A stretch of DNA of 64,000 nt from Peronospora farinosa (taxonomy: Eukaryota; Oomycota; Peronosporomycetes; Peronosporales; Peronosporaceae), in assembly GCA_947646735.1 (NCBI GenBank), contig CANTFK010000666.1, forward strand, positions 248,001 to 312,000, read 5' to 3'. A program made the translations under genes and the position numbers. Shown here one piece after another: positions 44,487 through 55,176 of the stretch (positions are counted from its first letter, which is position 1; every line of letters begins with the position of its first letter). Below the pieces are notes generated by a model that was not told the origin of the DNA, ran no database searches, and worked only from the letters and a program-made list of their open reading frames with translations.

Positions 44487-47400
44487 ATGAATCTAGAGTC
44501 ACCCATGGCGGATCCAATACATTCCGACTTTATCGCTGTGCCACCAACTCCAAAGGTAACTGAAAGTACCCAGGGCGAGCATGAACGCTACTGGGAAGCG
44601 TACGTCCAAGTTGAAGACCTCCCAGAGCATTTTCCACGTAGTGGCATCGCTCCGACCAATCTCGAACAGAGTCAAGGCCTCCTCTCAACGGACGTTGACG
44701 AGGCACGCAAAGTGTGCGGATATAACCGTTTATCACCGCCCAAGACCGTGCCCGACTACATCTTGTTCTTGCAGCAGTTTCTTGATTTGTTCATGATACT
44801 GTTGACTGCTGCGGGACTATTAAGTCTCATCGCCTACTTCATCGACACATCAACAAAGCTGAATCTGTATTTGTCGCTGGTGCTATTTGGCATCGTGATC
44901 GTCACGTGCACCATCACGTTCTTGCAGGCTCGGTCGACCAGCAAGGTGATGGATTCATTCAAGAACATGCTCCCGCAACAATGCGCGGTCGTACGTGACG
45001 GCGTGACGCAGACGATCGCAGCCGATGAGCTGGTGTTTGGTGACTTGGTGTGGGTACGAAATGGAGACAAAGTGCCCGCAGACCTGCGGGTTTTACTGTG
45101 CAACAACCTTAAGGTAGAGAACTCATCTCTGACGGGTGAGTCGGAGCTAGTCACCATCACGTCGAATGCTCAGGAGGACTCGGTAGCTCACTTAGAGTGC
45201 AAGAACGTCGTATTCAACGGATCACTGTGCTTTGACGGTTCCGCCCTGGGCCTCGTGCTGACAATTGGGGATAAGACTGTCATTGGTCGTATAGCAGAAC
45301 TCGCTACATCTACCACCTCGCACGAAACGAGCATGCAGCGGGAAGTGAAGGCATTCGTTCGCTTCATTAGTGTTCTTGCTTTAATAATGGCTGCCGCTCT
45401 ATTTACGGTTGGCACTGTTCGAAAAGGAGGCAAAGATGTGATGTCGACGTTCGTGAATGGTTTCTTGGTAATTATTGTGGCAAATGTGCCTCAGGGTTTA
45501 CCTGCCACCGTGACGTCATTGCTGACGATCACTGCACGTCGAATGGCAGCGCAGAATGTGTTTGTGAAGCGTCTGGATTGTGTGGAGACGATGGGATCGA
45601 TCTCATTGATCGCCTCGGACAAAACTGGCACATTGACCGAGAATGTCATGACTGTGACAGACACATGGTCTGGACGCAAATTAACCGCCCAACCATCCGG
45701 AGGCCAAGTAGTAATTGAGCTGGACGATAGAACCAATTACTTGTCAGGAAAGTCTTCAAAAGCTGTTTTGGTACGCGGGGCTGCATTGTGCAACCGTGCG
45801 GCTCCTGATACAATGGTCTTGGAAAATAGTATGCCAGCTACAGACGTGCAGACGGATGCCCGACAGTCTGGCGTTAGAAGCTCAGTTAGCCTCTCTCGGC
45901 TCAGCATTCAAAGCAATATTTCGGGTCGCGAGCAGCGCAAGGTTGTTGGCAAGCGCCAGTATACGGGCAATCCATCTGACATCGCACTTCTCCGCTTCGC
46001 AGATTTGAACTATTCATCGAATGCCATCCGCGAGGAGTACCCTTTGGTATTTGAAATTCCATTTAACTCAACCAACAAGTGGCACTTAGTGATTGTCCCT
46101 ACTTCAGGTGAGACGATCATGCAACCCAGCTTCGAAGTATTCATGAAGGGTGCACCCGAGGTGATCATCGAACGATGCAGCACTATACTAACAGCAACGG
46201 GCGAAGAGATTCCGCTAACCAGCGAGCTGATGCAAGAATTCACCCAAACATATGAACTCTTTGGAAGCAAGGGACGTCGCGTACTTGCACTTGCAACACG
46301 GCAATTTGAGTCATCAAGTGCACAGTTCTCCGTAGACGAAGGCAATTTTCCGTCTGAGGATCTGTGCTTTGTTGGTATGGTTGCGATTATGGACCCTCCT
46401 CGAAGCGACGTCCCGGAGGCTATCGCGAAATGCAAAGACGCTGGTATCAAGGTCTTCATGGTCACTGGCGACCATCCATTGACGGCCCGTGCCATCGCGA
46501 CAGAAATCGGTCTACTTGATGACTACGGTCGCGTTCTCGAGTTGTTGACGCCATCTTTTGCCAGTGGCACCGCAGAAACACTCGTTGATATCGACACGTA
46601 TGACAGCGCAGTTGTTCACGGCGCTGTTATCAATCATTTGTCGGACGACGAACTCAAGGCTATTCTACGGTTGAAGTCCGTGGTGTTTGCACGAACGACG
46701 CCCCAACATAAATTGCAGATTGTACAAGCTAGCCAGGAACTGGGCGAATGTGTTTGTGTTACGGGTGATGGTGTAAATGACGCACCTGCTCTGAAGCAAG
46801 CTGATGTGGGCGTTGCGATGGGACAAAACGGCAGCGACGTAGCTCGTCAAGCCGCAGATATCATTTTGATGGATGACAATTTCTCGTCCATTGTGCGCGG
46901 TGTGGAGCAAGGACGTGTGATCTATGACAATCTCAAGAAGACCATTGCCTACACGCTAACACACCTATGGCCTGAGATTATGCCGGTGGCGATCAACTTG
47001 GCACTCGGGATGCCTCCAGGTATGACATCGCTGCAAATTTTGAGCATCGATCTCGGAACAGAGCTTGGCCCCGCCATTTCCATCGCCTACGAAGGTGCGG
47101 AACAGGACATTATGGAGCGCCCTCCGCGCAATCTAAGCAAGGATCGCTTTATGTCAAAATCGCTACTGATCTACACGTATGTTATTGCTGGAATGATCAA
47201 TGCCGGAGGTTGTCTGCTAGCTTACGGTACTGTCTTTTGGCGTCACGGAATTTCATTCTCGGACTTGTTCGGAAGTTCGGATAACCACTGGAAGGCTGAT
47301 GCTCAATTGTTTTGCACCGAGGATAAGGAGTGCTTTGACGAAACTGAGCAAATGCAGCTGCTTAACGAAGCATGCAGTTCGTGGTATATTGCGCTGGTTG

Positions 47401-47702
47401 TATGCCAATTTTTTCACATTTGGGTAGCCAAAACTCGGCGCGCTTCCGTGATCAAAACCAGCTTGTTCCAAAACACTGTCATGGTGTATGGTGGTGCAAT
47501 CGAAATTTTGATCGTCGTGCTCGTCGTATACGCTCCTGGATTTCAGTCTTTCTTCGGGACGGCGGCCGTTGACTATGTGGCCTGGTTGATTGGATGTGGT
47601 ACGGGAGTAATCACCTGTGTGTACCATGAGAGTGTCAAAGCGTTCGCTCGGCGTCAAGTGCCAGGACACGAACACTGGCTCGCTGGTTGGCTAGTATGGT
47701 GA
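44487..47702 (+). CDS. P-type cation ATPase, Na+/K+-ATPase-like (IIC group)
   Basis: Intronless, 1071 residues from the ATG at 44487. Landmarks: TGES-type actuator loop (SSLTGESELV), phosphorylated D378 in DKTGTLTENVMTV, TGDHPLTARAIA, and hinge VTGDGVNDAPALKQAD. Ten membrane helices are expected. M4 reads NVPQGLPATVT: Q336 stands where animal Na+/K+ pumps have the cation-binding Glu of PEGL. M5 keeps the Glu (HLWPEIMP), and M6 has SIDLGTELGPA with the first Asp kept and the second changed to Glu. This suggests altered cation preference; likely a plasma-membrane sodium or potassium pump. A beta-subunit is not seen here. The 3' flank is a dispersed repeat beginning almost at the stop codon. Confidence 0.92.
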   Translation: MNLESPMADPIHSDFIAVPPTPKVTESTQGEHERYWEAYVQVEDLPEHFPRSGIAPTNLEQSQGLLSTDVDEARKVCGYNRLSPPKTVPDYILFLQQFLDLFMILLTAAGLLSLIAYFIDTSTKLNLYLSLVLFGIVIVTCTITFLQARSTSKVMDSFKNMLPQQCAVVRDGVTQTIAADELVFGDLVWVRNGDKVPADLRVLLCNNLKVENSSLTGESELVTITSNAQEDSVAHLECKNVVFNGSLCFDGSALGLVLTIGDKTVIGRIAELATSTTSHETSMQREVKAFVRFISVLALIMAAALFTVGTVRKGGKDVMSTFVNGFLVIIVANVPQGLPATVTSLLTITARRMAAQNVFVKRLDCVETMGSISLIASDKTGTLTENVMTVTDTWSGRKLTAQPSGGQVVIELDDRTNYLSGKSSKAVLVRGAALCNRAAPDTMVLENSMPATDVQTDARQSGVRSSVSLSRLSIQSNISGREQRKVVGKRQYTGNPSDIALLRFADLNYSSNAIREEYPLVFEIPFNSTNKWHLVIVPTSGETIMQPSFEVFMKGAPEVIIERCSTILTATGEEIPLTSELMQEFTQTYELFGSKGRRVLALATRQFESSSAQFSVDEGNFPSEDLCFVGMVAIMDPPRSDVPEAIAKCKDAGIKVFMVTGDHPLTARAIATEIGLLDDYGRVLELLTPSFASGTAETLVDIDTYDSAVVHGAVINHLSDDELKAILRLKSVVFARTTPQHKLQIVQASQELGECVCVTGDGVNDAPALKQADVGVAMGQNGSDVARQAADIILMDDNFSSIVRGVEQGRVIYDNLKKTIAYTLTHLWPEIMPVAINLALGMPPGMTSLQILSIDLGTELGPAISIAYEGAEQDIMERPPRNLSKDRFMSKSLLIYTYVIAGMINAGGCLLAYGTVFWRHGISFSDLFGSSDNHWKADAQLFCTEDKECFDETEQMQLLNEACSSWYIALVVCQFFHIWVAKTRRASVIKTSLFQNTVMVYGGAIEILIVVLVVYAPGFQSFFGTAAVDYVAWLIGCGTGVITCVYHESVKAFARRQVPGHEHWLAGWLVW

Positions 47703-47724
47703 ACGAAAGAAGGGCATTTACTGT

Positions 47725-48010
47725 TCGCAGCTTACGACTGTCTTTTCAGTACGTTTAGTAAGCTTTTGCTTGACAAATAGCTACTCGAAGTATGTTGTTA
47801 CGTCAGTAGACAACTCCCAACGTTCTGGTTTCTACCTAGCTTTGTGGATATTTGCGTATCGATAGAAAACTTAGCTTTGGGTTTTTCAACTGCTAAAGTG
47901 ACTTGACAATGCTTAACTATCGTCATTGCTTATCTTACTGTGGATAAAGTGAAGGGCGAAATGGTTCGTGTTGAAAAACGACCAAGCTGGAAATGTCGAA
48001 TGCTAATTCC
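47725..48010. repeat. Dispersed repeat, copy 2
   Basis: Aligns by eye with 27,770-28,290 on both sides of the minisatellite there (TTTTGCTTG, AAATAGCTACTC, TTACGT and GCGAAATGGTTCG blocks in the same order). It begins within about 25 bp of the ATPase stop codon, so this may be the original locus and the other the duplicate. Confidence 0.7.
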
Positions 48011-48441
48011 TGTATTGTTGGTAGTCGCCGCCATTCGAAAATCATGACAAGCTCAGTGACAATAATATATATGCGTATCCATTCTAATGCATAACTGTAA
48101 TATATTAAAGTATTAAGGCTTTCCAGGAAAACAGCATCACACACCAAAACAAATGATGCTCTGACTGTCATGCCGTCTCAACTACTAGACTACAGTATAC
48201 AAACACCCTGGTCAGGTATTTGAATCTATTTACTACTTCCGATGAGGCTATTACTTTCTCATAATTACTATATTGTTCTGTAAAAACAAAAGTCGTCCCA
48301 TGACTTAAATCGCTTTTTGTTTATAAGCAAATGTATTTTAACCATCGAGAGGGATTTAATCGGCGAAAAACAATTCGACACATTTTGGGATCGAATTATC
48401 TTTTTGTCAACTTTTGTATCAGTAAGTGTACAAGATCAAGA

Positions 48442-49210
48442 ATGGTGTTGCGCGCGTTCTGGAACATTGGTGCTGGGCTAGTGCATCGGCTAGTGAACAA
48501 GCGCTCAATGGGCAAAGGCGTCATGGGCGTAAGCTATCCATCGGTATGGAAGGGACGAACGGGATTCTTGGATTGCGACGTAAATTTTCATCTCAACAAT
48601 TCGTCGTATCTCTACAGTATGGAACTTGCTCGCTGGCACTTTACAGCGTAAGCATTTGCATGTAATTTGTTTATACTAGTAGAGCTGATAGCCGCATAAA
48701 AATAATGCTATCTTCTAATGTTCATGCCTTGCACCTCCTAGTGCCAGTGGCATTTTGTGGCAGGTGATCAAGAGTCGACGGATGATATTCGTCGGTTCAC
48801 AAGCAATTCGCTATCGCCACGCAATCCCTCCCTTTCATGCATACGAGATCAAGACGCAAGTGGTGTACTGGGACGATGATTGGCTCTATCTCTTGCACCA
48901 GTTCCAAGATACCACCACTGGGAAACAATTTGCTGAAGGTCTTGTACGCGGCATCGTAATGAAAGGCCGTCAAAGGGTGTCTGCAAACAAACTATTCGCC
49001 GAAGTGAGCGATGACGTCATTGCAGCTCCCACGCAAATGCCCGACATCGTAAAAACGTTTTTAGATTGGGACGAAGCTTGTGCCACGAGTATGAAAGAAG
49101 CTGGACAAAAAGCGGAGCAGCACTTGAAAGCTAATCCACCTCCGCCTACTCCCGTGAAGCTTGGAACACGCTTTTGGCATGAGATGAAAAAGTCCATGAA
49201 CTTGCCGTAA
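48442..49210 (+). CDS. THEM6-like hotdog-fold thioesterase, copy B
   Basis: Two exons, 48442-48647 and 48742-49210, with a 94-nt intron at exactly the same codon and phase as copy A (20925-21665); again 224 aa. The hotdog core is GFLDCDVNFHLNNSSYLYS, and the strand pair KTQVVYWDDDWLYLLHQFQD follows. Most positions of the core are identical to copy A, while the N-terminal loop and C-terminal 60 residues differ more, so this is an old duplication. The copies lie on opposite strands about 27 kb apart, with the retroelement region between them. Probable acyl-CoA or related thioesterase; substrate unknown. Confidence 0.85.
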
Positions 49211-49350
49211 AGACCAAGTAAACTGATTCGGGTCGGCTTAGGTATCGTCTACCCTTCAATAAATGGCGCAATCATTTTTAATGATAGAAAAAAAACTCGT
49301 TTCTATTGTCAGCGGCATTCTCTTTTTTTCTGGTTTGGATGCAGTTTTAG

Positions 49351-49573
49351 AAACGTGATGCGTCATCGTCAAGCGTTGCTAATTGCCTCACAGGCCGTTC
49401 GCTTACGTCACCCTATCCCGCCCTATGCGGCTTTACGGATGGTCGTGCACAAGTTCCACATGCGTAAAGTTGTATACAAGCCACGCTACATGCAGGCAGA
49501 AAGGGACCGCGCTATAGAAAAATCGTTTGCCTACGCAGCGACGCATCATGTCACCTACTGGGCGTGTAGGTGA
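49351..49573 (+). pseudogene. Exon-2 relic of a third THEM6-like copy
   Basis: After an intron-like T-rich tract and an AG (49350), one base plus an open frame reads RHRQALLIASQAVRLRHPIP, matching the start of exon 2 in copies A and B (RRM..ASQAIR.RH.I.P). The acceptor phase is the same as in the intact genes. The match then fades into unrelated sequence (RKVVYKPRYMQAERD), and a TGA ends it at 49573. No exon 1 is seen between copy B and the relic. Tandem partial duplication of copy B is the simplest explanation. Confidence 0.65.
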
Positions 49574-50213
49574 CATGAGACGTTGCCAAAATTGCAGCGC
49601 GGACAGGACTATACAGGGTAGTATACACTTTGTACAACCGGATGGATGATCCAGCGAACAAATTCTTGAATCAGTCTTGCTTGCGTACCCTTATCTGTAT
49701 TCCCTTCTCGAACATACTTTCAACGCCGCCTGTTTTAGCACACTGGTTACTCGTGCTCGTTTTATTGCAACCAGCTCCCTCTCGCTTCTCCCATCACACG
49801 AACATGCTGCGCAACCGACTCGATTGGACCAAACATGTGCTTCAGGACTCGCGCGACACGACGCCAGAAAACACTTAAAAAGGCTTCAAAAAAGGCAGTC
49901 GAAACATATGGATGCAGAATTACTATACGTATTAAAACTTCATTATAGGCTCGAGACCGCGCTGGACTAAGAGTGCGCTACACTAAGAAGGCGACGGGAA
50001 ACGAGCGCACGCGGCTGCCTGATACTAAACTACGGACAAAACCAGCGTCGAAGCAGTCACTTGGGCTTGTGTCTCCTAACTTCTTTTTTCTATCGGCAAA
50101 TTGCATGTCGGACCGATTCTTCGAGAAAATTTCGATCTTTCAGCCAATCAAATCACGCCATCCACAAAAAACTTGGTACAAATCGTAAGAAAAATAAACC
50201 AAAAAGTTTTCAC
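49574..50213. other. Intergenic, no gene seen
   Basis: About 640 bp between convergent features. Short plus-strand frames lack coding character. Confidence 0.5.
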
Positions 50214-50864
50214 TTAGTTGATCCGAGCCACTTTGCTAGGGACAACAACAGGATTCTCTTCTTCAAGCTTCCGCTTGCCCGCCGTCTTGAAATTAAAGAC
50301 GCACTTGTGTTCCTCAGCGTACCGATGCTTGCCACAGAACGTGTAGTCGCAGCGACATTTTACCGCTGCCAGTCCTACCTTTCTCTTGCATTCCCAGCAA
50401 CGTCTACGATTCTTTTGTACAGGTCTTCCCTCCTTCTTCTCTTCTATCTTTGTCACCTGCTTCGCAACAGCCATCGAGTCTTCGCAAAAGACCGACAGTG
50501 GTAACGTCGAGGACTTGGAGCGCTTCAGGCAACTCTTCCGAAAAGTCAGTGACGTCTTTACACTCTGTAGCACCGCTGGTGGCACGCACGTGTATTTCTG
50601 AGTAGAAGATGGCAGCGAATCGTCCGCAGACGAGAGCACGCTCGGAGAAGCAGCGCCTGTCGACACCTGAAGGCAGTCGCTCGAGGTCGGCGACGACGTC
50701 GTAGCTACGACAGTAGACGACGCCGTAGCTGTGGCCGTCGCACTGGCAGAGGATACACTTGCATCAGTGGGCGCATTGGAAGAACTCGACGTCTTGGTGA
50801 CCATCTCGGAGGCTTCAGTGGAAGAAGGGACTTCGTTAAAGACCGAGGACGAACTGTGCGCCAT
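50214..50864 (-). CDS. AN1-type zinc finger protein
   Basis: 216 residues from the only ATG in the frame (50864). Residues 1-150 are Ser/Thr/Ala-rich and probably disordered. The AN1 finger spans C156-C188 with exact spacing: C156, C159, C170, C172, C177, H180, H186, C188 (CWEC ... CRC ... FCGKHR ... HKC). A basic KRKLEEE stretch and VPSKVARIN end follow. AN1 proteins of the ZFAND5/6 (stress-associated) class bind ubiquitin chains or the proteasome; here no A20 finger is present, so only the AN1 half is conserved. The frame is open further upstream and would add a hydrophobic segment resembling a signal peptide, but there it begins with TTG, not ATG. Confidence 0.85.
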   Translation of the reverse strand: MAHSSSSVFNEVPSSTEASEMVTKTSSSSNAPTDASVSSASATATATASSTVVATTSSPTSSDCLQVSTGAASPSVLSSADDSLPSSTQKYTCVPPAVLQSVKTSLTFRKSCLKRSKSSTLPLSVFCEDSMAVAKQVTKIEEKKEGRPVQKNRRRCWECKRKVGLAAVKCRCDYTFCGKHRYAEEHKCVFNFKTAGKRKLEEENPVVVPSKVARIN

Positions 50865-51990
50865 GGAGAGAAAGCGGAAATGAGGAGTTTTCTTTTTCAA
50901 GTCTGCGATGGAGAGGAGGGGGGAAGAAAACCCACAGCGGCTTGCTGCTTCTGGGACAGGGCATACAGATGTATACAGAAACAAGGAGAAGAAAAGAAGT
51001 GGGGCGGCTGTGTAACTGCTGCGGCAAAGTGGCAAATCGGGCGACTCTGCGAAAAATATTGCGGCGACCGACTGAACGGGCGTTTTAGCAAGACCGATCC
51101 TTGAGCTTTATATGACTTGGACTTTGGTATCGTCAGTCGGGTACGGTAGTTACTATGATAAATACGGAAAATTCACGCAGATGGAGCTTCCAGGATCGAG
51201 CCCATTGCTAGTTTGGCCTTTTTGCAATGAGGCGTAGCGTCGTGGGCCTGGCTGGCAGTCAGACTCTTGCCATTTCGCGTGATTGCTGCAAGATTTCTTG
51301 TTTCTCTTATCAAGCACGCTGCTTGCGTACCGTAAGCCTTTCGAGTCTTTCGGCGAGAGGCTCGCAGATGACTGTTCATTTGTTGATGGACTCAATTATT
51401 GGCAACGCAAAGCTCGAACGGAATCTGGTTCAATATGTACGGTCGGCTGGCTGTGCTGCCTTCTAGCACCATTAGTAGGAAATGACGCTGCGATATGGCC
51501 GCATGCACGAGGGAAAAATGCTCGAGCCGGATGTACATATACATTGTATACGTTGGACTGAAGGCCCCAGCCCTATACATCGATCAGGCGCTCGATGTCT
51601 GTGTTGCTCGACAGGATATCTTACTTTTACTTGGAGCTCGTCTTGTTCTTCCTATCGTCTATGCCCCAGATGGCTAGTCCACGTTCGCCTTTGCGTTACC
51701 CAGCACAATAGTGTTCATCTGGGCTCCTTTTTTCTTCTGCCTTTTTTTGCGTTACGAGAAATGAGAGTGGAACTTCACCGCCCTGTTTTAGCGAAACAGC
51801 TTTACACAGAAGGCCGACGATCAGTCGCTCCTTTCTTTCCCTTCACAGATGATAATCTAGCACAGACGGCTTCAAATCTGTCGTTTTTATACTTTAGAGT
51901 GCCTATTTTAGGACACGTGTTTGTATACATTGGTCATAAAACAGATCTGTGGACCATATGGCCATGTGTCACTACTCACTTGAATGACAT
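50865..51990. other. Divergent intergenic region, no gene seen
   Basis: About 1.1 kb between the AN1 gene and the SUMO protease. Short frames on both strands overlap one another and none has a domain. A purine-rich stretch lies at 50,880-50,935. Confidence 0.5.
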
Positions 51991-51993
51991 CCT

Positions 51994-52007
51994 TCACTCT
52001 TGATTTC
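51994..52007 (+). promoter_or_regulatory. Inr/FPR-like core promoter of the SUMO protease gene
   Basis: TCACTCTTGATTTC fits the oomycete Inr + FPR consensus at nearly all positions and ends four bases before the ATG at 52012, implying a very short leader, or else an ATG downstream is used. Confidence 0.4.
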
Positions 52008-52011
52008 AACC

Positions 52012-54985
52012 ATGCGACTCGGTCTGGAGTCCCTGTCGCCATTGCATACATCTACGATTCATCGCTCACCTTCTTCCTCTTCTTCTTCATCTACTCATAG
52101 TCTTATTGCTGTCAACGACGACTCTGCAGACGACACTGAGCCCCAATTTCCTCGTGTTCAAGAACCTTCCGCACTCTTCTATCGACCATCACTCTTGGAT
52201 CTTTATTTTACTAATAGTACCAATGAGATCGGTAATACCGGTAATACCGGTAAAACCCAACATCAACAAGATCAGCAGACCAGCGACAATAAGAGCAGTG
52301 ACATTCTCGAGCTCAAACCATTCGGGCATCAGCTGAATTTCTTCTTTAATATGAAAAATCAATCCAGAAAACGAGACAATTCGAGGCTCAGAAGCTTCAA
52401 TTGTCGTAGCCGTGTCAGTTCTTCTTCCAACGATGAGCTCATGGGTATAATCTCTGCTGCTCGTACAAGCATTTGCGGCAAGACTTTTGACCGTGGTGAG
52501 CTGGAATTTGGACAAGATCGAGTCCATATAACGATCTGGAAGGACTACAAACCGCAATGGCAAGGAGAAGTCAAGTACACGCACATTGTGCGGTTCTGGT
52601 GCGTGGCTTAGAAAATAGTGTTCTTTTCAAGAAAAAAGTTGGTTTGTAAGTGTTTTGGGTGGCAATTAATTAAGATTGTTGTGTCTGTGTGCTAGTTTCT
52701 CACGAGCTGATCGTCCGCCATATATCCTGTTACTACAACTGGACAATGCAAAAAGCAGATCGGACTTTGCTGCTTTTTACGACCCGATCTTTGCAAAAGT
52801 TTGTGAAGAACATGACACTAAAGATCAAGCAATATTGAGTACGCTGATAATCGTTGGCCTTGTGATCGGATTTTATGTCCCATGCTTCAGCTAATGAAGA
52901 GAGTGGTTTTTTGTGATGTGATTTTGAGCAGAGCTCTATGGCATCGTGTTTTATTTCGATGAAGCAATGGATTTCATGCGCTGCCAGAGTATGGTTGGTA
53001 ATAACCCGAGGCTAGCGGCCTTTTTCAGGGAAACATTGTCGTAAGTTGCGGATACAAACAGTCAGTGATGTGTAGGGTCTAACTTTTTACTTATAATGTG
53101 CGTCAAACTAATACAGAGAGAGTGAGGCACGACAGTATAGAAGCCTGGACGCACTGAGAGCGCCGCGGTACCTACTGCGGCGCGGGATGAAAGACAGCTT
53201 GTGTTGTGATACACGAAGTCATAACTTTGAGGAAATGATGGGGAACGGTGCTAGACAGGAACTTGGTGCTGTGAGTAGCAGTGTGACTTCCTTCTTTCGA
53301 CCTATAGCGCGGACTTCTGTTTTGGAGAAGGATGAGAACCCATCTGTTGTTCAAGACCATGACAATTTCGTAAAAGGTCGGACGCTGAATTTGTTAACTA
53401 AAGTATCACATCCTGACTTCGAGGAGGAAAAATTGCCGATATCGATTGTCAACGTTGGTACTGGAAAACAAGAGTGTAGGACAGGTGCTGAAGGCGGTGA
53501 AACTATGGTCATAACTCGCACACCACGTGAGCAATTTGGGACTCAAAGCGCAATTGATGCTTTAACATCTTCATTAATACAGCAAAGCGAGATGCAGAGC
53601 GAAAATATGAAAAGAAAGGAAAGAGCAGCGTCTAGTTGGCGAGAAGATGAAAGGGTAAAGCGGAGGAGAATTGAAAGTCGCCGCAACGAAAAATTACTTG
53701 AGTATCCTTATGATGGATCGGACAAGTTGGGAAGGATATCGGTGACGCTCGGTGATGTTGATCGCCTCGTCCCCGGAGAGTTCCTGAATGATAATATCAT
53801 CGATTTCTATCTCAGGTACGACTGACTAGTACGGGGTAGTATCGACGGGCGAGATCTAATGTTTGAAGTACGTTTGGCAGATTTCTCTGGCGGCATTTGG
53901 ATTCGTCACAGCAGCAGAAAATGTACTTTTTTACCGCACATTTCTTCTCCCAGTTAAACGGCACCAACGGTGCTCATGAATTATCAACCACTGACCCCGA
54001 TGAACGCTTTACTCGAGTGGCTCGCTGGACGCACAAGGAGACGAACCTCTTTGAAAAGCGCTTTTTATTTATTCCTATAAACGACAGGTACGGTTGCTTG
54101 CAGGATCAAGGGTGAAATTGGAATCGTGAAAACTAAAACGTCTTCTTCTCTTGTTGTGGTCTAGTTTCCATTGGAGCCTTGCCGTGTTTTGTAATCCAGG
54201 CTCAGCCATTATTAGAAAACACCGAAAGGTAAGGCGCCGTCGCGTGATCACGGACGACTGCCGTTTCGACCCGAGAAAGTTAGTGGATTTGGTGAGTGGC
54301 AACGGTGGCAGTATTATAGGTGATGGAAGTTCAGTAGCTCAGGTTTCAGATGGTAGCCTTATTGACGAAGAGATCGAAGAAGAGGAGGTAAAGTCGTCTC
54401 AAGAAAAACGGCTGGCAAACCCTCCTTGCCTCTTGTTTCTGGACTCGCTTCGGTGTCACCGTAAAAAAAAGTTTACGAAAATGTTGCGCAACTATTTGGA
54501 ATGTGAATATAAAGCACGTTTCGCTTCCAGTTCTGCTAGCAACGTTTCGGAACCGAAGACTGTAAATGATGGAATGGATGAGCAGGAGACTGTCGTAACG
54601 GCTTTTGATTTGGATAGCATCGGTCTCCTCGAACCCAATGTAAGTTGCCGCTAACACGTCCACGAATCAGGGTAAAGCTGACCTGTTTTACTGCAATTGT
54701 TTGTCATAGATCCCTTTGCAAAGCAATAATTCGGACTGTGGAGTGTTCCTTCTCATGTACGCTGTATCGATTGTGCGTCGATTCCCGTCTGGTGTGACTC
54801 GTGAAGACCTCGAAAGTAATCTGACATCGACACTAACACCGAATATGTTCTGTGATGAACACGTGTTGGAGTTTCGTGAGTATCTACAGCAACTTTTGTT
54901 TTGCCTGCAGTTTTTAGAAAGGCATGGGCTACCCGAGCAAAACGTAAGGGAGGAGGGACTCGAGTACTTTGCTATTGACAAGTGA
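52012..54985 (+). CDS. SENP6/7-like SUMO protease (C48 family) with N-terminal PH-like domain
   Basis: Seven exons: 52012-52598, 52696-52838, 52932-53040, 53117-53815, 53881-54087, 54165-54639, 54710-54985 (2496 nt, 831 aa), all GT-AG in matching phase. This joins what look like two or three separate reading frames. The catalytic triad is H584 (SFHWSLAVF), D675 (LFLDSL) and C750 (NNSDCGVF), with the oxyanion Gln at 744. The 91-residue gap between His and Asp holds an acidic insert (EEIEEEEVKSSQ), the arrangement of SENP6/7 rather than ULP1/SENP1. Before it, GRISVTLGDVDRLVPGEFLNDNIIDFYLR is the domain's entry. Residues about 160-300 read like a PH-like fold (ITIWKDYKPQWQGEVKYT ... PYILLLQLDNAKSRSDF). 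It should cleave or trim SUMO chains, mainly in the nucleus. A basic stretch (KRRRIESRR) may be an NLS. Confidence 0.88.
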
Positions 54986-55176
54986 TAACTGTGGCACATA
55001 ATATTACAGTGTGCTTCGTTAGATTCGTTGAGTTCGAATAATTGTACAGACGTTGAAGGCACATTGCCCGAGTGCCATGGCGCTGTCCTAGTGATCCTGG
55101 TATCCCAAGACGTAGATGACGCTTCTGCGGTTATACCTGAACGTGGACGAGCATTGCAGCTAGAATGTAACTTCGT

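Noticed and set aside
50865..51035. Signal-peptide extension of the AN1 protein (secreted effector)
   Set aside because: The upstream frame has no ATG; its first codon is TTG, and AN1 proteins are intracellular.
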